A stretch of 64,000 nucleotides of DNA from Aeromicrobium sp. 9AM (GTDB lineage: Bacteria; Actinomycetota; Actinomycetes; Propionibacteriales; Nocardioidaceae): assembly GCF_902506105.1 (NCBI RefSeq), contig NZ_LR733304.1, forward strand, positions 2,429,832 to 2,493,831, read 5' to 3'. Shown here one piece after another: positions 1-8,796 of this stretch. Positions within the stretch are counted from its first letter, which is position 1. Every line of letters starts with the position of its first letter. Under the pieces are notes generated by a model, which was given only the letters and a program-made list of their open reading frames with translations, did no database searches and had not been told where the DNA came from. A program made the position numbers and the translations under genes.

Positions 1-1058
1 TCGTCAGGTCAGGCCTCGACATCCCGTGGGACGTGGCCTTCCTGCCCGACGGATCGATGCTCTACACCGAGCGGGCCCGCAAGCGCCTCACCCTGCGAGA
101 GCCCGACGGTGATGAGCGGATCCTGCTCAACGCGCCGCCCGGGATGTGGTCCTCCGGCGAGACCGGTCTGATGTCGGTCGAGGTCGCCGCCGACTTCGCC
201 ACGACGCACGACATCATCACGTGCCACGGCTTCCAGTCCGGCTCGACCCAGGACGTACGCGTCGTGCGCTGGCACCTTGACGACGCGCTCACCACGGCGA
301 CGATCAAGCGGACGCTGGTCCGCAGCCTGCCGTCGACGAGCGGGCGGCACGGCGGCTGCGCCCTGCTGAAGGGGCCCGGCAACACGCTCTACATCGGCAC
401 CGGCGACGCCGCGACCGGCACCAACGCACAGAGCCTGTTCTCCGGCGGCGGCAAGGTCCTGCGGGTCGACGCCTCGACCGGCGGCACACTGCCCGGCAAT
501 CCGTTCCGGTCCAGCGCCAACCTGATGAAGCGCAAGGTCTTCACGTACGGCCACCGCAACGTCCAGGGTCTCGCCCGTCGCGCCGACGGCAGGGTGTGGT
601 CGGTCGAGCACGGCAGCTATCGCGACGACGAGGTCAACCTGCTGCACACCGGCGGCAACTACGGCTGGAACCCCGTGCCACGCCGGAGCGGCGACCCTTC
701 GTACAACGAGGGCGCGAACTCTCCGATGACCGACGACAGCCTGCCGGGCAAACAGATCAAGGCCAGGTGGCGATCAGGTGATCCGACGGTCGCGACCAGC
801 GGTGCGACCTTCGTCAGCGGATCCGGGTGGGGAGCGTGGAACGGGGCTCTGGTGGTGACGGCGCTCAAGGACACCTCCGTACGCATCTTCCTGCTCAGCT
901 CGTCCGGCACGCTGCTGGCGACGTGGAAGCCGGCTGTCCTCGACGGCACGTACGGCCGGTTGCGGGCCGCGGTGCGCGGGCCTGACGGCTCGGTCTACCT
1001 GACCACGTCGAACGGCTCGGACGACAAGATCCTGAAGGTCACACCGTCGAGCTCTTGA
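1..1058 (+). CDS. PQQ-dependent sugar (glucose/sorbosone) dehydrogenase, 5'-truncated by the window
   Basis: Oxidises sugars or sugar aldehydes with PQQ in the soluble glucose/sorbosone dehydrogenase beta-propeller family; probably exported, though the N-terminus is outside the window. The reading frame is open from base 3 (GLDIPWDVAFLPDG), so the start lies upstream and about 351 codons are visible. Family blades are recognisable: the GTGDAATGTNAQ segment, the GHRNVQGLARR active-site region and the EHGSYRDDEVN...GGNYGWNP segment typical of these enzymes. The C-terminus overlaps the convergent TetR gene by 20 bases. The substrate cannot be told from sequence. Confidence 0.85.
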   Translation, partial: VRSGLDIPWDVAFLPDGSMLYTERARKRLTLREPDGDERILLNAPPGMWSSGETGLMSVEVAADFATTHDIITCHGFQSGSTQDVRVVRWHLDDALTTATIKRTLVRSLPSTSGRHGGCALLKGPGNTLYIGTGDAATGTNAQSLFSGGGKVLRVDASTGGTLPGNPFRSSANLMKRKVFTYGHRNVQGLARRADGRVWSVEHGSYRDDEVNLLHTGGNYGWNPVPRRSGDPSYNEGANSPMTDDSLPGKQIKARWRSGDPTVATSGATFVSGSGWGAWNGALVVTALKDTSVRIFLLSSSGTLLATWKPAVLDGTYGRLRAAVRGPDGSVYLTTSNGSDDKILKVTPSSS

Positions 1059-1647
1059 GCAGGGCACGCATCGTGTCGGCGAAGACCCCGACGTCGATCG
1101 TGCTGTCGAGCGAGCGCAGCGTGCCGAGCCCGATGCCGAGGCTGAGCAGCGTCGTCGCCGCCTGGTCAGGATCGACGACGTCCCCGAGGCCGGCCTCGGT
1201 GGTCACCCGGCGGACCAGCTCGGCGATCGCGGCCCGGATCTCCCGGTGCCGCTTGACGAGCTCGGTCGCGACGTAGGGGCTCTGGCGGGCGATGGCGCCG
1301 AACTCGACCTCGAGGGCGGTCCAGCGCGGCTGACCCAGTCCTTCGCGGGCCCAGGCGGCGAAGGCCTCGATGCGGCCATCGAGGTCGGTGTCCTGCGAGA
1401 ACGCCGTGACGACGCCCTCAATCTGCTCCTCGTGGATGCTGTCGAGCACCGCCATGCAGAGCTGTTCCTTGCCGGCGAAGTTGGAGTAGACCGCGCCCTT
1501 GGAGAAGCCGGCACGCACCGCGACCTTGTCGAGCGACGTCGCGGCGTAGCCGTCCGACAGGAACATCTCGCGTGCGACGACGATGAGCCGCTCGCGCGTC
1601 TGAGCCTGCCGCTCGGCCCTGCTGACCCTCACGTTGTCGACTGCCAC
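1039..1647 (-). CDS. TetR/AcrR family transcriptional regulator
   Basis: Predicted DNA-binding repressor of 202 aa. The TetR helix-turn-helix (SLDKVAVRAGFSKGAVYSNF) lies around residues 37-58, followed by a helical ligand domain without identifiable specificity. I chose the GTG at 1647 because GAGGAG lies 5-10 bases upstream and the HTH then starts at the usual distance; the longer open frame (to 1863) would run through the divergent promoter and monooxygenase gene. It is divergent from the Baeyer-Villiger monooxygenase/P450 pair, and a perfect 21-bp palindrome at 1700-1720 between them is the likely operator, so it probably represses both itself and the oxygenases. Confidence 0.85.
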   Translation of the reverse strand: MAVDNVRVSRAERQAQTRERLIVVAREMFLSDGYAATSLDKVAVRAGFSKGAVYSNFAGKEQLCMAVLDSIHEEQIEGVVTAFSQDTDLDGRIEAFAAWAREGLGQPRWTALEVEFGAIARQSPYVATELVKRHREIRAAIAELVRRVTTEAGLGDVVDPDQAATTLLSLGIGLGTLRSLDSTIDVGVFADTMRALLKSSTV

Positions 1648-1688
1648 AACCGCTCCTCGTCCGTCGGGCCCTGTGGCCCGAGACACTC

Positions 1689-1716
1689 TTGCATCGTACT
1701 CAGATACCGATAGTAT
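1689..1716 (+). promoter_or_regulatory. Leaderless promoter for the monooxygenase/P450 operon
   Basis: A -35-like TTGCAT (1689-1694), a 16-base spacer and a -10 TAGTAT (1711-1716) are followed by seven bases and the GTG start at 1724. This is the spacing expected if the transcript begins at the start codon. No Shine-Dalgarno sequence is present. Confidence 0.6.
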
Positions 1717-1720
1717 CTGA
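1700..1720. promoter_or_regulatory. 21-bp perfect palindrome, probable TetR operator
   Basis: Perfect inverted repeat with arms TCAGATAC / GTATCTGA around CGATA. It covers the -10 region of the monooxygenase promoter, so a bound repressor would block transcription directly. The adjacent divergent TetR gene is the obvious candidate binder. Confidence 0.75.
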
Positions 1721-1723
1721 AAC

Positions 1724-3190
1724 GTGATCAAAACGGACATCCTCATCGTCGGCACCGGCTTCTCAGGAATGGGCATGGCCATGAAGCTGCGCGAATCCGG
1801 CCGCGGCGACTTCATCGTCATCGAGAAGGCGGACGACGTCGGCGGCACGTGGCGCGACAACACCTACCCCGGCGCCGAGTGCGACATCCAGAGCCACATG
1901 TACTCGTTCTCGTACGAGCTCAACCCCGACTGGAGCCGCGAGTACTCCGCCCAGCCGGAGATCTGGGACTACATGCGGACGGTCGCGAAGAAGAACGCGC
2001 TCTACGACCTCATCCACTTCAACACCGAGCTCACGGGTGCGGTGTGGGACGAGGACCGGTTGCGCTGGACCGTCACCACGAGCCAGGAGACGTACGACAC
2101 GCGGGTCCTGATCTCGGGCATCGGCGGCCTGCACATCCCCAACATCCCCAAGCTCACGGGTGCCGAGACGTTCCAGGGCCCGCACTTCCACTCCGCGCAG
2201 TGGCAGCACGACGTCGACCTGACCGGCAAGAAGGTCGCCGTCATCGGTACGGGCGCGAGCGCCATCCAGTTCCTCCCGCAGATCGCGCCCGAAGTCGGCC
2301 AGCTCGACGTCTACCAGCGCACGGCTCCCTGGGTCGTGCCCAAGCACAACCACGAGATCACCGGCCGCAAGAAGGCCTTCATCTCCAAGATCCCCGGCGG
2401 GACCCGGCTCTATCGCAACAGCCGCTACTGGCTCAACGAGGCCCAGCAGCTGGGCTTCACCGGACCGTTGCAGAACATCTCGAGCCTGGTCGAGAAGCAG
2501 GTCTCGGCCTACATCCGCAAGACGGTCGACGATCCCGAGACGGCCGAGAAGCTCATCCCCGACTACCGGCTGGGCTGCAAGCGCGTGCTCAAGACCGACA
2601 ACTACATCCCCATCTACAACCGCGACAACGTCGCCCTCATCACCGAGGGCATCGAGGAGATCCGCCCCGACGGGATCCTCGCCAAGGACGGCACGTTCCG
2701 CGAGGCGGACGTCATCATCTACGGCACGGGGTTCCACGTGACGGACGCGTTCGAATGGGTCCACGTCACCGGCAAGGGTGGCCGAGACCTCTCCGACACG
2801 TTCAAGAAGGAGGGCATCGAGACCTACCTCGGCATCTCGGTCGCGCACTTCCCCAACTTCTTCTTCATGCTCGGCCCCAACACGGCGCTGGGCCACAACT
2901 CGGTCGTCTTCATGATCGAGCAGCAGACGAAGTGGATCATCAACATGCTCGACTCGATGAACGAGCGTGGTGCGCAGGCCGTCGAGCCCACCTCCGAGGC
3001 GCAGCGCGAGTTCAACGACGAGCTGCAGGAGAAGGTCAGCAAGGGAGTGTGGAGCCAGGGCGGCTGCACGAGCTGGTATCTCGACAGCCATGGCAAGAAC
3101 CGCACGATCTGGCCCGGCTTCACCTTCCGCTACTGGTGGGAGACCCGCAAGGTCAAGGCGCACGACTTCGTCTGGGAGAAGGCGGCATGA
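1724..3190 (+). CDS. Flavin-dependent Baeyer-Villiger monooxygenase
   Basis: NADPH- and FAD-dependent monooxygenase of 488 aa that would insert oxygen next to a ketone carbonyl. Two Rossmann motifs are visible: FAD-binding GTGFSG at residues 10-15 and NADPH-binding GTGASA near 175. Between them, near residues 150-160, FQGPHFHSAQW matches the class I Baeyer-Villiger signature FxGxxxHxxxW. The GTG start at 1724 sits seven bases after a -10 hexamer (leaderless). Its stop overlaps the start of the cytochrome P450 gene (ATGA at 3187-3190), so the two are co-translated and probably act on one hydrophobic substrate such as a steroid, terpenoid or cyclic ketone. The substrate is inference. Confidence 0.88.
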   Translation: MIKTDILIVGTGFSGMGMAMKLRESGRGDFIVIEKADDVGGTWRDNTYPGAECDIQSHMYSFSYELNPDWSREYSAQPEIWDYMRTVAKKNALYDLIHFNTELTGAVWDEDRLRWTVTTSQETYDTRVLISGIGGLHIPNIPKLTGAETFQGPHFHSAQWQHDVDLTGKKVAVIGTGASAIQFLPQIAPEVGQLDVYQRTAPWVVPKHNHEITGRKKAFISKIPGGTRLYRNSRYWLNEAQQLGFTGPLQNISSLVEKQVSAYIRKTVDDPETAEKLIPDYRLGCKRVLKTDNYIPIYNRDNVALITEGIEEIRPDGILAKDGTFREADVIIYGTGFHVTDAFEWVHVTGKGGRDLSDTFKKEGIETYLGISVAHFPNFFFMLGPNTALGHNSVVFMIEQQTKWIINMLDSMNERGAQAVEPTSEAQREFNDELQEKVSKGVWSQGGCTSWYLDSHGKNRTIWPGFTFRYWWETRKVKAHDFVWEKAA

Positions 3191-4494
3191 GCCTCGCGCA
3201 GGACTACGACCTGCCTGATGGGCCGAGCATGTCTCCGGCCCGGATGACGTGGAAGTTCCTGCGCGACCGGGCCGGGACCGTCCCGGCGTACCACCAGGAG
3301 TACGGCGACACGTTCTCGCTGCGGATCCTGCCCGGCCCTCGTACGCTCGTCGTGTTCAGCGACCCGGCGGACATCAAGGAGATCTTCGCCGCCGACCCGT
3401 CGCAGTTCCACGCGGGCGAGGGCAACGCGATCCTCAAGCCCGTCATGGGCGAGCACTCGGTGCTGCTGACGGACGACGCCGAGCACCAGCGGGCCCGCAA
3501 GCTGCTGATGCCGGCATTCACCGGCCCGTCGATGCGGGCCTACCAGCCGCTCGTCGAGGCGATCGCCAAGATCGAGGTCGACTCGTGGCACGACGGCGAC
3601 ACCCTCGTGACCCTCGATCGGATGAACGCCATCACGCTCGACGTGATCCTGCAGGTCGTGTTCGGCGTGACCGACGAGGAGCGGCTCTCGGTGCTGCGAC
3701 CCAAGGTCAACCGCATGGTCAACATCGACGCCAAGATGCTGCTCGCCTGGTCGTACCCGCGACTCTTCAAGCTGCCGCCCTGGCGCGGCTACTTCAAGAA
3801 CCAGCAGGAGGTCGACGAGCTCCTGTACGCCGAGATCGCCGAGCGGCGGGCGGCACACGACCTCGACGGCCGCGACGACGTACTCTCACGGCTGCTGCGG
3901 GTCGGCGCCTCCGAGGGCGAGACGCCGCTGACCGACGCCGAGATGCGCGACCAGCTCGTCACGCTGCTGCTGGCCGGGCACGAGACGACCGCCTCGGCGC
4001 TGTCGTGGACGCTGCACGAGCTGGGCCGTGACCCAGAGATCCTGGCTCGCGCCGTCGCCGCCGCGGACACGGGCGACGACGCGTACCTCGAGGCCTGCCT
4101 CAAGGAGTCGATGCGCCTGCACCCGATCATCGACTTCGTCGCTCGTACGCTGCAGAGCGACCAGGTCGTCGCGGGCCGGTTGCTGCCTCGCGGCACGACG
4201 GTCACGCCATCGATCATGCTGTCGCACAGCCGTGAGGCGAGCTTCGCGGACGCGCACCTGTTCAAGCCTGAGCGGTTCACCGCCGAGAAGGTCGCGGCCA
4301 ACACCTGGATCCCGTTCGGCGGTGGCGTACGCCGGTGCATCGGAGCGGCGTTCTCGTTGATGGAGGGCACGGTCGTGCTGCGCGAGGTGCTGCAGCGCTA
4401 CGAAGTGACCGCCGACGCCGTCGCACCCAACAAGCTCCGCAACATCACGAACGTGCCGGGCGACAAGGCCCCGCTGCGGCTGACGATGCGCTAG
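3187..4494 (+). CDS. Cytochrome P450
   Basis: Heme monooxygenase of 435 aa, soluble bacterial type (no membrane anchor). Visible motifs: I-helix AGHETT near residues 263-268, ExxR in ESMRLHP near 307, and the heme-ligand loop FGGGVRRCIGA near 377-387 with the proximal Cys. The ATG at 3187 overlaps the monooxygenase stop; the open frame extends upstream to 1849 but only as a shadow of that gene. No ferredoxin or ferredoxin reductase lies next to it, so its electron partners must be encoded elsewhere. It is presumably controlled by the TetR regulator at 1039-1647. Confidence 0.92.
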   Translation: MSLAQDYDLPDGPSMSPARMTWKFLRDRAGTVPAYHQEYGDTFSLRILPGPRTLVVFSDPADIKEIFAADPSQFHAGEGNAILKPVMGEHSVLLTDDAEHQRARKLLMPAFTGPSMRAYQPLVEAIAKIEVDSWHDGDTLVTLDRMNAITLDVILQVVFGVTDEERLSVLRPKVNRMVNIDAKMLLAWSYPRLFKLPPWRGYFKNQQEVDELLYAEIAERRAAHDLDGRDDVLSRLLRVGASEGETPLTDAEMRDQLVTLLLAGHETTASALSWTLHELGRDPEILARAVAAADTGDDAYLEACLKESMRLHPIIDFVARTLQSDQVVAGRLLPRGTTVTPSIMLSHSREASFADAHLFKPERFTAEKVAANTWIPFGGGVRRCIGAAFSLMEGTVVLREVLQRYEVTADAVAPNKLRNITNVPGDKAPLRLTMR

Positions 4495-4695
4495 ACCGCG
4501 TTCGCCAATGAGGCCGCCCGCGGCCGAATGTGAGCGAAGCGAGGCGAACCAACGCAAGGTCGAGGACTCGCGCAATCCTGCTGTCTCACCACGCCTCGGT
4601 CGCTCGTCCCTCCCCCACTCGCTGCGCTCGCGGGAGGTGCCCCCAGCTCCCTCACACTCCTCGCAGAGCTCGTCGCTGGCGAGCGAATGCAGACG
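4495..4695. other. Intergenic stretch with GAGCGAAGCGAGGCGAA-type low-complexity repeats
   Basis: About 200 bases between convergent genes without a supported gene. It contains GC-rich, partly self-complementary words such as GAGCGAAGCGAGGCGAA and CTCGCTGCGCTCGCGGGAG, like the dispersed intergenic repeats of this genome. No clear hairpin with a T-run is seen. Confidence 0.4.
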
Positions 4696-7215
4696 TCAGA
4701 GAGGGCCGACGTCCAGGATCGTGACCACCGCTTCGCCTGCCTCGTCCGACGCCGGCAGGTCGACCTGGGCCGTGATGCCCCAGTCGCGGTCGCCCTCGGG
4801 GTCGTCGAACGTCTGGCGCACCCGCCACGTGATCGCGCCCTCCTCGACCATGAACAGGTCGGGCCCTCGCGCCGCCGGACCGGTGCCGATCGAGTCGTAC
4901 TCCTCGCGATAGGCCGCGATCGCCGCCATCCACTCCGTCGCGTCCCAGCCGTCCTCGCCGTCGAGCTCGCCCAGCGCACTCCACCGGCCCAGAGCCGCGA
5001 GCTCGACCCGGCGGAACAGCGCATTGCGGACGAGGACCCGGAACGCCCGCGCGTTGCCGGTGACGGGCCGCGGGGGAGCGCTGCCCTCGGCCTTCGCACG
5101 CACCTCGGCGGGATCGGTGTCCGGGTTGATCAGCTGCTCCCACTCGTCGAGCAGGCTCGAGTCGGTCTGGCGTACGAGCTCGCCGAGCCACTCGGTGAGG
5201 TCGATGAGCTCCTCGTTGCGCAGTTGCTCGGGCACCGTGCGCAGCAGCGTCTTGTAGACGTCGGAGAGGTAGCGCAGGACGAGCCCCTCGGACCGGGCGA
5301 GCTGGTAGTCGCCGATCAGCTCGGAGAACGTCATCGCGCGCTCCCACATCTCGCGCACGACCGACTTGGGCCGCAGCTCGTGGTCGGCGACCCACGGGTG
5401 CCCCTTGCGATAGGACTCGTACGCGACGCCGAGCAGCTCCTCGAGCGGCTTGGGGTGGGTGATCTCCTCGAGCAGCTCCATCCGCTCGTCGTACTCGATG
5501 CCGTCCATCTTCATCTCGTTGATCGCCTCGCCGCGGGCGCGATGACGCTGGGCGTTGATGATCGGTCTCGGGTCGTCGAGCGTCGCCTCGACCACCGAGA
5601 CCATGTCGAGCGCGTATGCCGGGTCGTCGCGGTCGAGCAGCTCGAAGGCCGCGACGGCGAACGGCGACAGCGGCTGGTTGAGGGCGAAGTTGGCCTGCAG
5701 GTCGACCGTCAGGCGGAGCCTACGACCGTCGGCGTCCGGCGGGTCGACCTGCTCGACGACGCCGCCGGTGAGCAACGCGTCGATGATCTCGTCGACCTCG
5801 GCGAGCAGGCGGTCCTGCGACTCCTCGGTCTCGTCGCTCTCCCGCAGCAGCCGCTCCAGCGACGCGCGGGCGTCGCCGCGTCGCGAGATGACGTCGAGCA
5901 CCATCGCGTGGCTGACTCGCATGCGCGAGACGAGGGCCTCGGGCGTACCGGTCGAGAGCTTGGTGAACGTGCCCTCGCCCCACGACACGAAGCCTTCGGG
6001 CGCCTTCTTGCGCTGGATCTTGCGCTGCTTCTTGACGTCGTCGCCGGCCTTGCGGACCAGGCGGGCGTTCTCGATGTCGTGCTCGGGCGCCTCGACGATG
6101 ACGTGGCCGACGGTGTCGAAGCCGGCCCGGCCCGCGCGCCCCGCGATCTGCTGGAACTCGCGCACCTGCAGCTGGCGCTGGCGGACGCCGTCGTACTTCG
6201 ACAGGCCGCTGAAGAGCACGGTGCGGATCGGCACGTTGATGCCGACGCCGAGCGTGTCGGTGCCGCAGACGACCTTGAGCAGGCCGGCCTGGGTCAGCGT
6301 CTCGACGAGCCGGCGGTAGCGCGGCAGCATGCCCGCGTGGTGCACGCCGACCCCCATGCGTACGAGCCGCGAGAGGGTCTTGCCGAACGCCGAGGAGAAC
6401 CGGAAGTCGCCGAGGTGCTCGGCGATGACGTCGCGCTCCTCGCGGGTCGCGACCTTGATGCTCGTCAGCGCCTGCGCGCGCTCGAGCGCCGAGACCTGCG
6501 TGAAGTGCACGACGTACACCGGCGTCTGGTTCGTCTCGATCAGCTGCTCGAGGGTCTCCTGGATCGGCGTCGAGACGTACTCCGAGATGAGCGGGACCGG
6601 GCGCTCGGAGGTCGTGACGAGCGCGGTCGACCGGCCCGTACGCCTCGACAGATCGGCCTCGAACCGCGTCGTGTCGCCCAGCGTCGCCGACATCAGCAGG
6701 AACTGCGCCTTGGGCAGCTCGATCAGCGGCACCTGCCAGGCCCAGCCGCGGTCGGGATCGGCGTAGAAGTGGAACTCGTCCATCACGACCAGGCCGATGT
6801 CGGCGTTGGCACCCTCGCGGAGCGCCATGTTGGCGAGGATCTCGGCGGTCGCCGCGATGATCGGGGCGTCGGCGTTGACCGCGGCATCACCGGTGACCAT
6901 CCCGACGTTGTCGGCACCGAAGATGTCGCAGAGGTCGAAGAACTTCTCGCTCACGAGGGCCTTGATCGGTGCGGTGTAGACGCTGCACTCTCCGCGAGCC
7001 AGCGCGGCTGCCATCGCCGCGGTCGCCACGAGGCTCTTGCCGGAGCCGGTCGGCGTCGCCAGGATCACGTTGGAGCCGGCGACGCACTCCAGGATCGCCT
7101 CGTCCTGCGCGGGATAGAGGGTGAGCCCGCGTCGGTCGACCCATTGAGTGATCGCGTCGTATACGACGTCCTCGTCCGTCGTCACGCCCTTGGGCAGCAG
7201 GTCGATGAGCCGCAT
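4696..7215 (-). CDS. DEAD/DEAH-box helicase with DUF3516-type C-terminus
   Basis: Superfamily 2 nucleic-acid helicase of 839 aa, related to the Ski2-like enzymes that actinobacteria carry with a C-terminal DUF3516 region; RNA processing or decay is a plausible but unproven role. Motifs: ATPTGSGKS (residues 53-61, Walker A), DEFH (146-149), SAT shortly after, and QQIAGRAGRAGFD near 355 (motif VI). The C-terminal half beyond about residue 430 is helical and charged. The ATG at 7215 overlaps the stop of the upstream PAP2 gene (ATGA), so the frame continuing upstream to 7731 is not the real start. Cytoplasmic. Confidence 0.88.
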   Translation of the reverse strand: MRLIDLLPKGVTTDEDVVYDAITQWVDRRGLTLYPAQDEAILECVAGSNVILATPTGSGKSLVATAAMAAALARGECSVYTAPIKALVSEKFFDLCDIFGADNVGMVTGDAAVNADAPIIAATAEILANMALREGANADIGLVVMDEFHFYADPDRGWAWQVPLIELPKAQFLLMSATLGDTTRFEADLSRRTGRSTALVTTSERPVPLISEYVSTPIQETLEQLIETNQTPVYVVHFTQVSALERAQALTSIKVATREERDVIAEHLGDFRFSSAFGKTLSRLVRMGVGVHHAGMLPRYRRLVETLTQAGLLKVVCGTDTLGVGINVPIRTVLFSGLSKYDGVRQRQLQVREFQQIAGRAGRAGFDTVGHVIVEAPEHDIENARLVRKAGDDVKKQRKIQRKKAPEGFVSWGEGTFTKLSTGTPEALVSRMRVSHAMVLDVISRRGDARASLERLLRESDETEESQDRLLAEVDEIIDALLTGGVVEQVDPPDADGRRLRLTVDLQANFALNQPLSPFAVAAFELLDRDDPAYALDMVSVVEATLDDPRPIINAQRHRARGEAINEMKMDGIEYDERMELLEEITHPKPLEELLGVAYESYRKGHPWVADHELRPKSVVREMWERAMTFSELIGDYQLARSEGLVLRYLSDVYKTLLRTVPEQLRNEELIDLTEWLGELVRQTDSSLLDEWEQLINPDTDPAEVRAKAEGSAPPRPVTGNARAFRVLVRNALFRRVELAALGRWSALGELDGEDGWDATEWMAAIAAYREEYDSIGTGPAARGPDLFMVEEGAITWRVRQTFDDPEGDRDWGITAQVDLPASDEAGEAVVTILDVGPL

Positions 7216-7766
7216 CAGGCGGTCTTCCCCGTGGGCAGGCCGATGCGTCGCCACAGCAGCAGTGTGCCGCCGATCATGACGATCCCGACGGCCCAGCCGA
7301 CGAGCACGTCCGTCAGCCAGTGGCCGCCGAGGTAGACCATCGCGGCGCCCGTGACGATGCAACCGGCTGCTCCGGTGAGCCCTACCGTGCGGCGGGCGGA
7401 CGTCGATGTCCACTGCGGGACCATCAGGATCGCGACGAGGATCGACGAGGTCAGCACCGCATGGGACGAGGGCATCGCCGACCCGTGCAACGTCGTCAGC
7501 GCGAGGTCGGCCGGCGGGCGCGGTCGGTCGATCCGGTGCTTCAGGTTGCCGTTGACGATGACCATCGCCAGGAACGCGAACCCGACGGATGGCAGGTCCA
7601 GCCACATCCTGCGGACCACCAGGACCAGCAGGCCGACCACGACGAGGGCGGCGAGGAACACCGTCGACTCGCCGACGTCCTCGAGCACCCGACAGATCTT
7701 GGTGAGCACGGTGATCCGGTGATCTGCGCACCAGCGGGCTACTTCGACGTCGACGGATGCGCGCAT
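7215..7766 (-). CDS. PAP2-family membrane phosphatase
   Basis: Integral membrane phosphatase of 183 aa with about five hydrophobic segments. Conserved motif 1 is KHRIDRPRP (K-x6-RP) and motif 2 is PSSH (normally PSGH). In motif 3, normally SR-x5-H-x3-D, the segment reads AM-VYLGG-H-WLT-D: His and Asp are kept but the conserved Ser-Arg pair is Ala-Met. That weakens the phosphate-binding site and may mean an altered substrate or low activity. I used the ATG at 7766 because it places the first hydrophobic helix normally; the longer frame overlaps the divergent oxidoreductase. It is translationally coupled to the helicase, which looks coincidental functionally. Confidence 0.8.
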   Translation of the reverse strand: MRASVDVEVARWCADHRITVLTKICRVLEDVGESTVFLAALVVVGLLVLVVRRMWLDLPSVGFAFLAMVIVNGNLKHRIDRPRPPADLALTTLHGSAMPSSHAVLTSSILVAILMVPQWTSTSARRTVGLTGAAGCIVTGAAMVYLGGHWLTDVLVGWAVGIVMIGGTLLLWRRIGLPTGKTA

Positions 7767-7795
7767 GGGCACAAGAGTACGGACCGGATCGGGTG

Positions 7796-7811
7796 CTAAG
7801 CGCTCGCTTAG
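7796..7811. promoter_or_regulatory. 16-bp perfect palindrome between PAP2 and quinone oxidoreductase genes
   Basis: CTAAGCG-CT-CGCTTAG is a perfect inverted repeat 22 bases before the ATG of the oxidoreductase at 7834 and just upstream of the PAP2 start. It has the size and symmetry of a TetR-family operator. No regulator gene is adjacent, so the binder is unknown. Confidence 0.55.
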
Positions 7812-7833
7812 TCCGTACGCTAGTCTCGCGGAC

Positions 7834-8793
7834 ATGAAAGCCGTACAGATCACGTCTCTCGACGGCCCCTCAGCGGTCGAGCTCGTCGAGCTCCCCAGCC
7901 CCGAACCGGCCGCCAACCAGGTGCTCATCCGCGTACGCGCGGCCGGCGTCGCGTTCCCCGAGGTGCTCCAGAGCCGCGGGCTCTACCAGCTCAAGCCCGA
8001 CCTGCCGTTCACGCCGGGCGCCGAGATCGCCGGCGAGGTCATCAGCGCTCCGGACGGTTCCGGCTTCTCGCCGGGCGACCGCGTGGCAGCGCTGTGCCTG
8101 CTCGGCGGGTTCGCCGAGGAGGCCGTCGCGCAGGTCGACCTGACGTTCCCGATCCCCGACAGCATCTCGTACGAGCAGGGTGCCGCGATCGTCTTCAACT
8201 ACGGCACCGCCTACTTCGCCCTCGTCGAGCGCGGTCGCCTCGAGGCCGGCGAGTCGGTGCTGGTGCACGGCGCGGCCGGAGGCGTCGGCACCGCGGCGAT
8301 CCAGGTCGCCAAGGCGTTCGGCGCCGAACGGGTCATCGCCGTCACCTCGACGCCCGAGAAGGGCGCAATCGCGCTGCAGGCGGGTGCCGACGCGTTCGTG
8401 CTGCCCGACGGGTTCAAGGACGCGGTCGCCGAGCAGGGTGGCGTCGACATCGTGGTCGACCCCGTGGGCGGCGACCGGTTCACCGACTCGCTGCGCAGCC
8501 TCAAGGCGGACGGCCGCCTGCTGGTCATCGGATTCACCGCCGGCGAGATCCCGACGGTCAAGGTCAACCGCCTGCTGCTCAACAACGTGTCGGTCGTCGG
8601 TGTCGGCTGGGGTGCGTACGCCCTGGCGCGCCCGGGTCACGTCGCCAAGGAGTGGGCGGCGCTCGCGCCGCACCTCGAGAGCGGTGCCCTGCGCCCCGTC
8701 GTCGGCCCGACGTTCCCCCTCGCCCAGGCGACGCAAGCACTCCTCACGCTCGACGAGCGCCGCGCCACCGGCAAGGTCCTGCTGCTGCCCTGA
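7834..8793 (+). CDS. NADPH:quinone oxidoreductase (zinc-independent MDR family)
   Basis: Medium-chain dehydrogenase/reductase of 319 aa resembling quinone oxidoreductase and enoyl reductase-type enzymes; it would transfer hydride from NADPH to a quinone or activated alkene. An N-terminal GroES-like domain (about 1-110) is followed by the Rossmann motif HGAAGGVGTAAIQVAK near residue 144. The zinc-ligand cysteines of classical alcohol dehydrogenases are absent. The ATG at 7834 starts the family-typical MKAVQI; the open frame back to 7765 crosses the palindrome and the divergent gene. Expression is probably governed by the palindrome at 7796-7811. Confidence 0.85.
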   Translation: MKAVQITSLDGPSAVELVELPSPEPAANQVLIRVRAAGVAFPEVLQSRGLYQLKPDLPFTPGAEIAGEVISAPDGSGFSPGDRVAALCLLGGFAEEAVAQVDLTFPIPDSISYEQGAAIVFNYGTAYFALVERGRLEAGESVLVHGAAGGVGTAAIQVAKAFGAERVIAVTSTPEKGAIALQAGADAFVLPDGFKDAVAEQGGVDIVVDPVGGDRFTDSLRSLKADGRLLVIGFTAGEIPTVKVNRLLLNNVSVVGVGWGAYALARPGHVAKEWAALAPHLESGALRPVVGPTFPLAQATQALLTLDERRATGKVLLLP

Positions 8794-8796
8794 TCG

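Noticed and set aside
1763..3163. Long minus-strand frame opposite the Baeyer-Villiger monooxygenase
   Set aside because: Antisense shadow; the monooxygenase has complete FAD, NADPH and signature motifs.
4687..7335. Long open frame on the plus strand (about 880 codons) opposite the helicase
   Set aside because: It mirrors the codon pattern of the minus-strand helicase, has biased Arg/Glu/Val-rich composition, no recognisable domain, and overlaps a gene with clear motifs.
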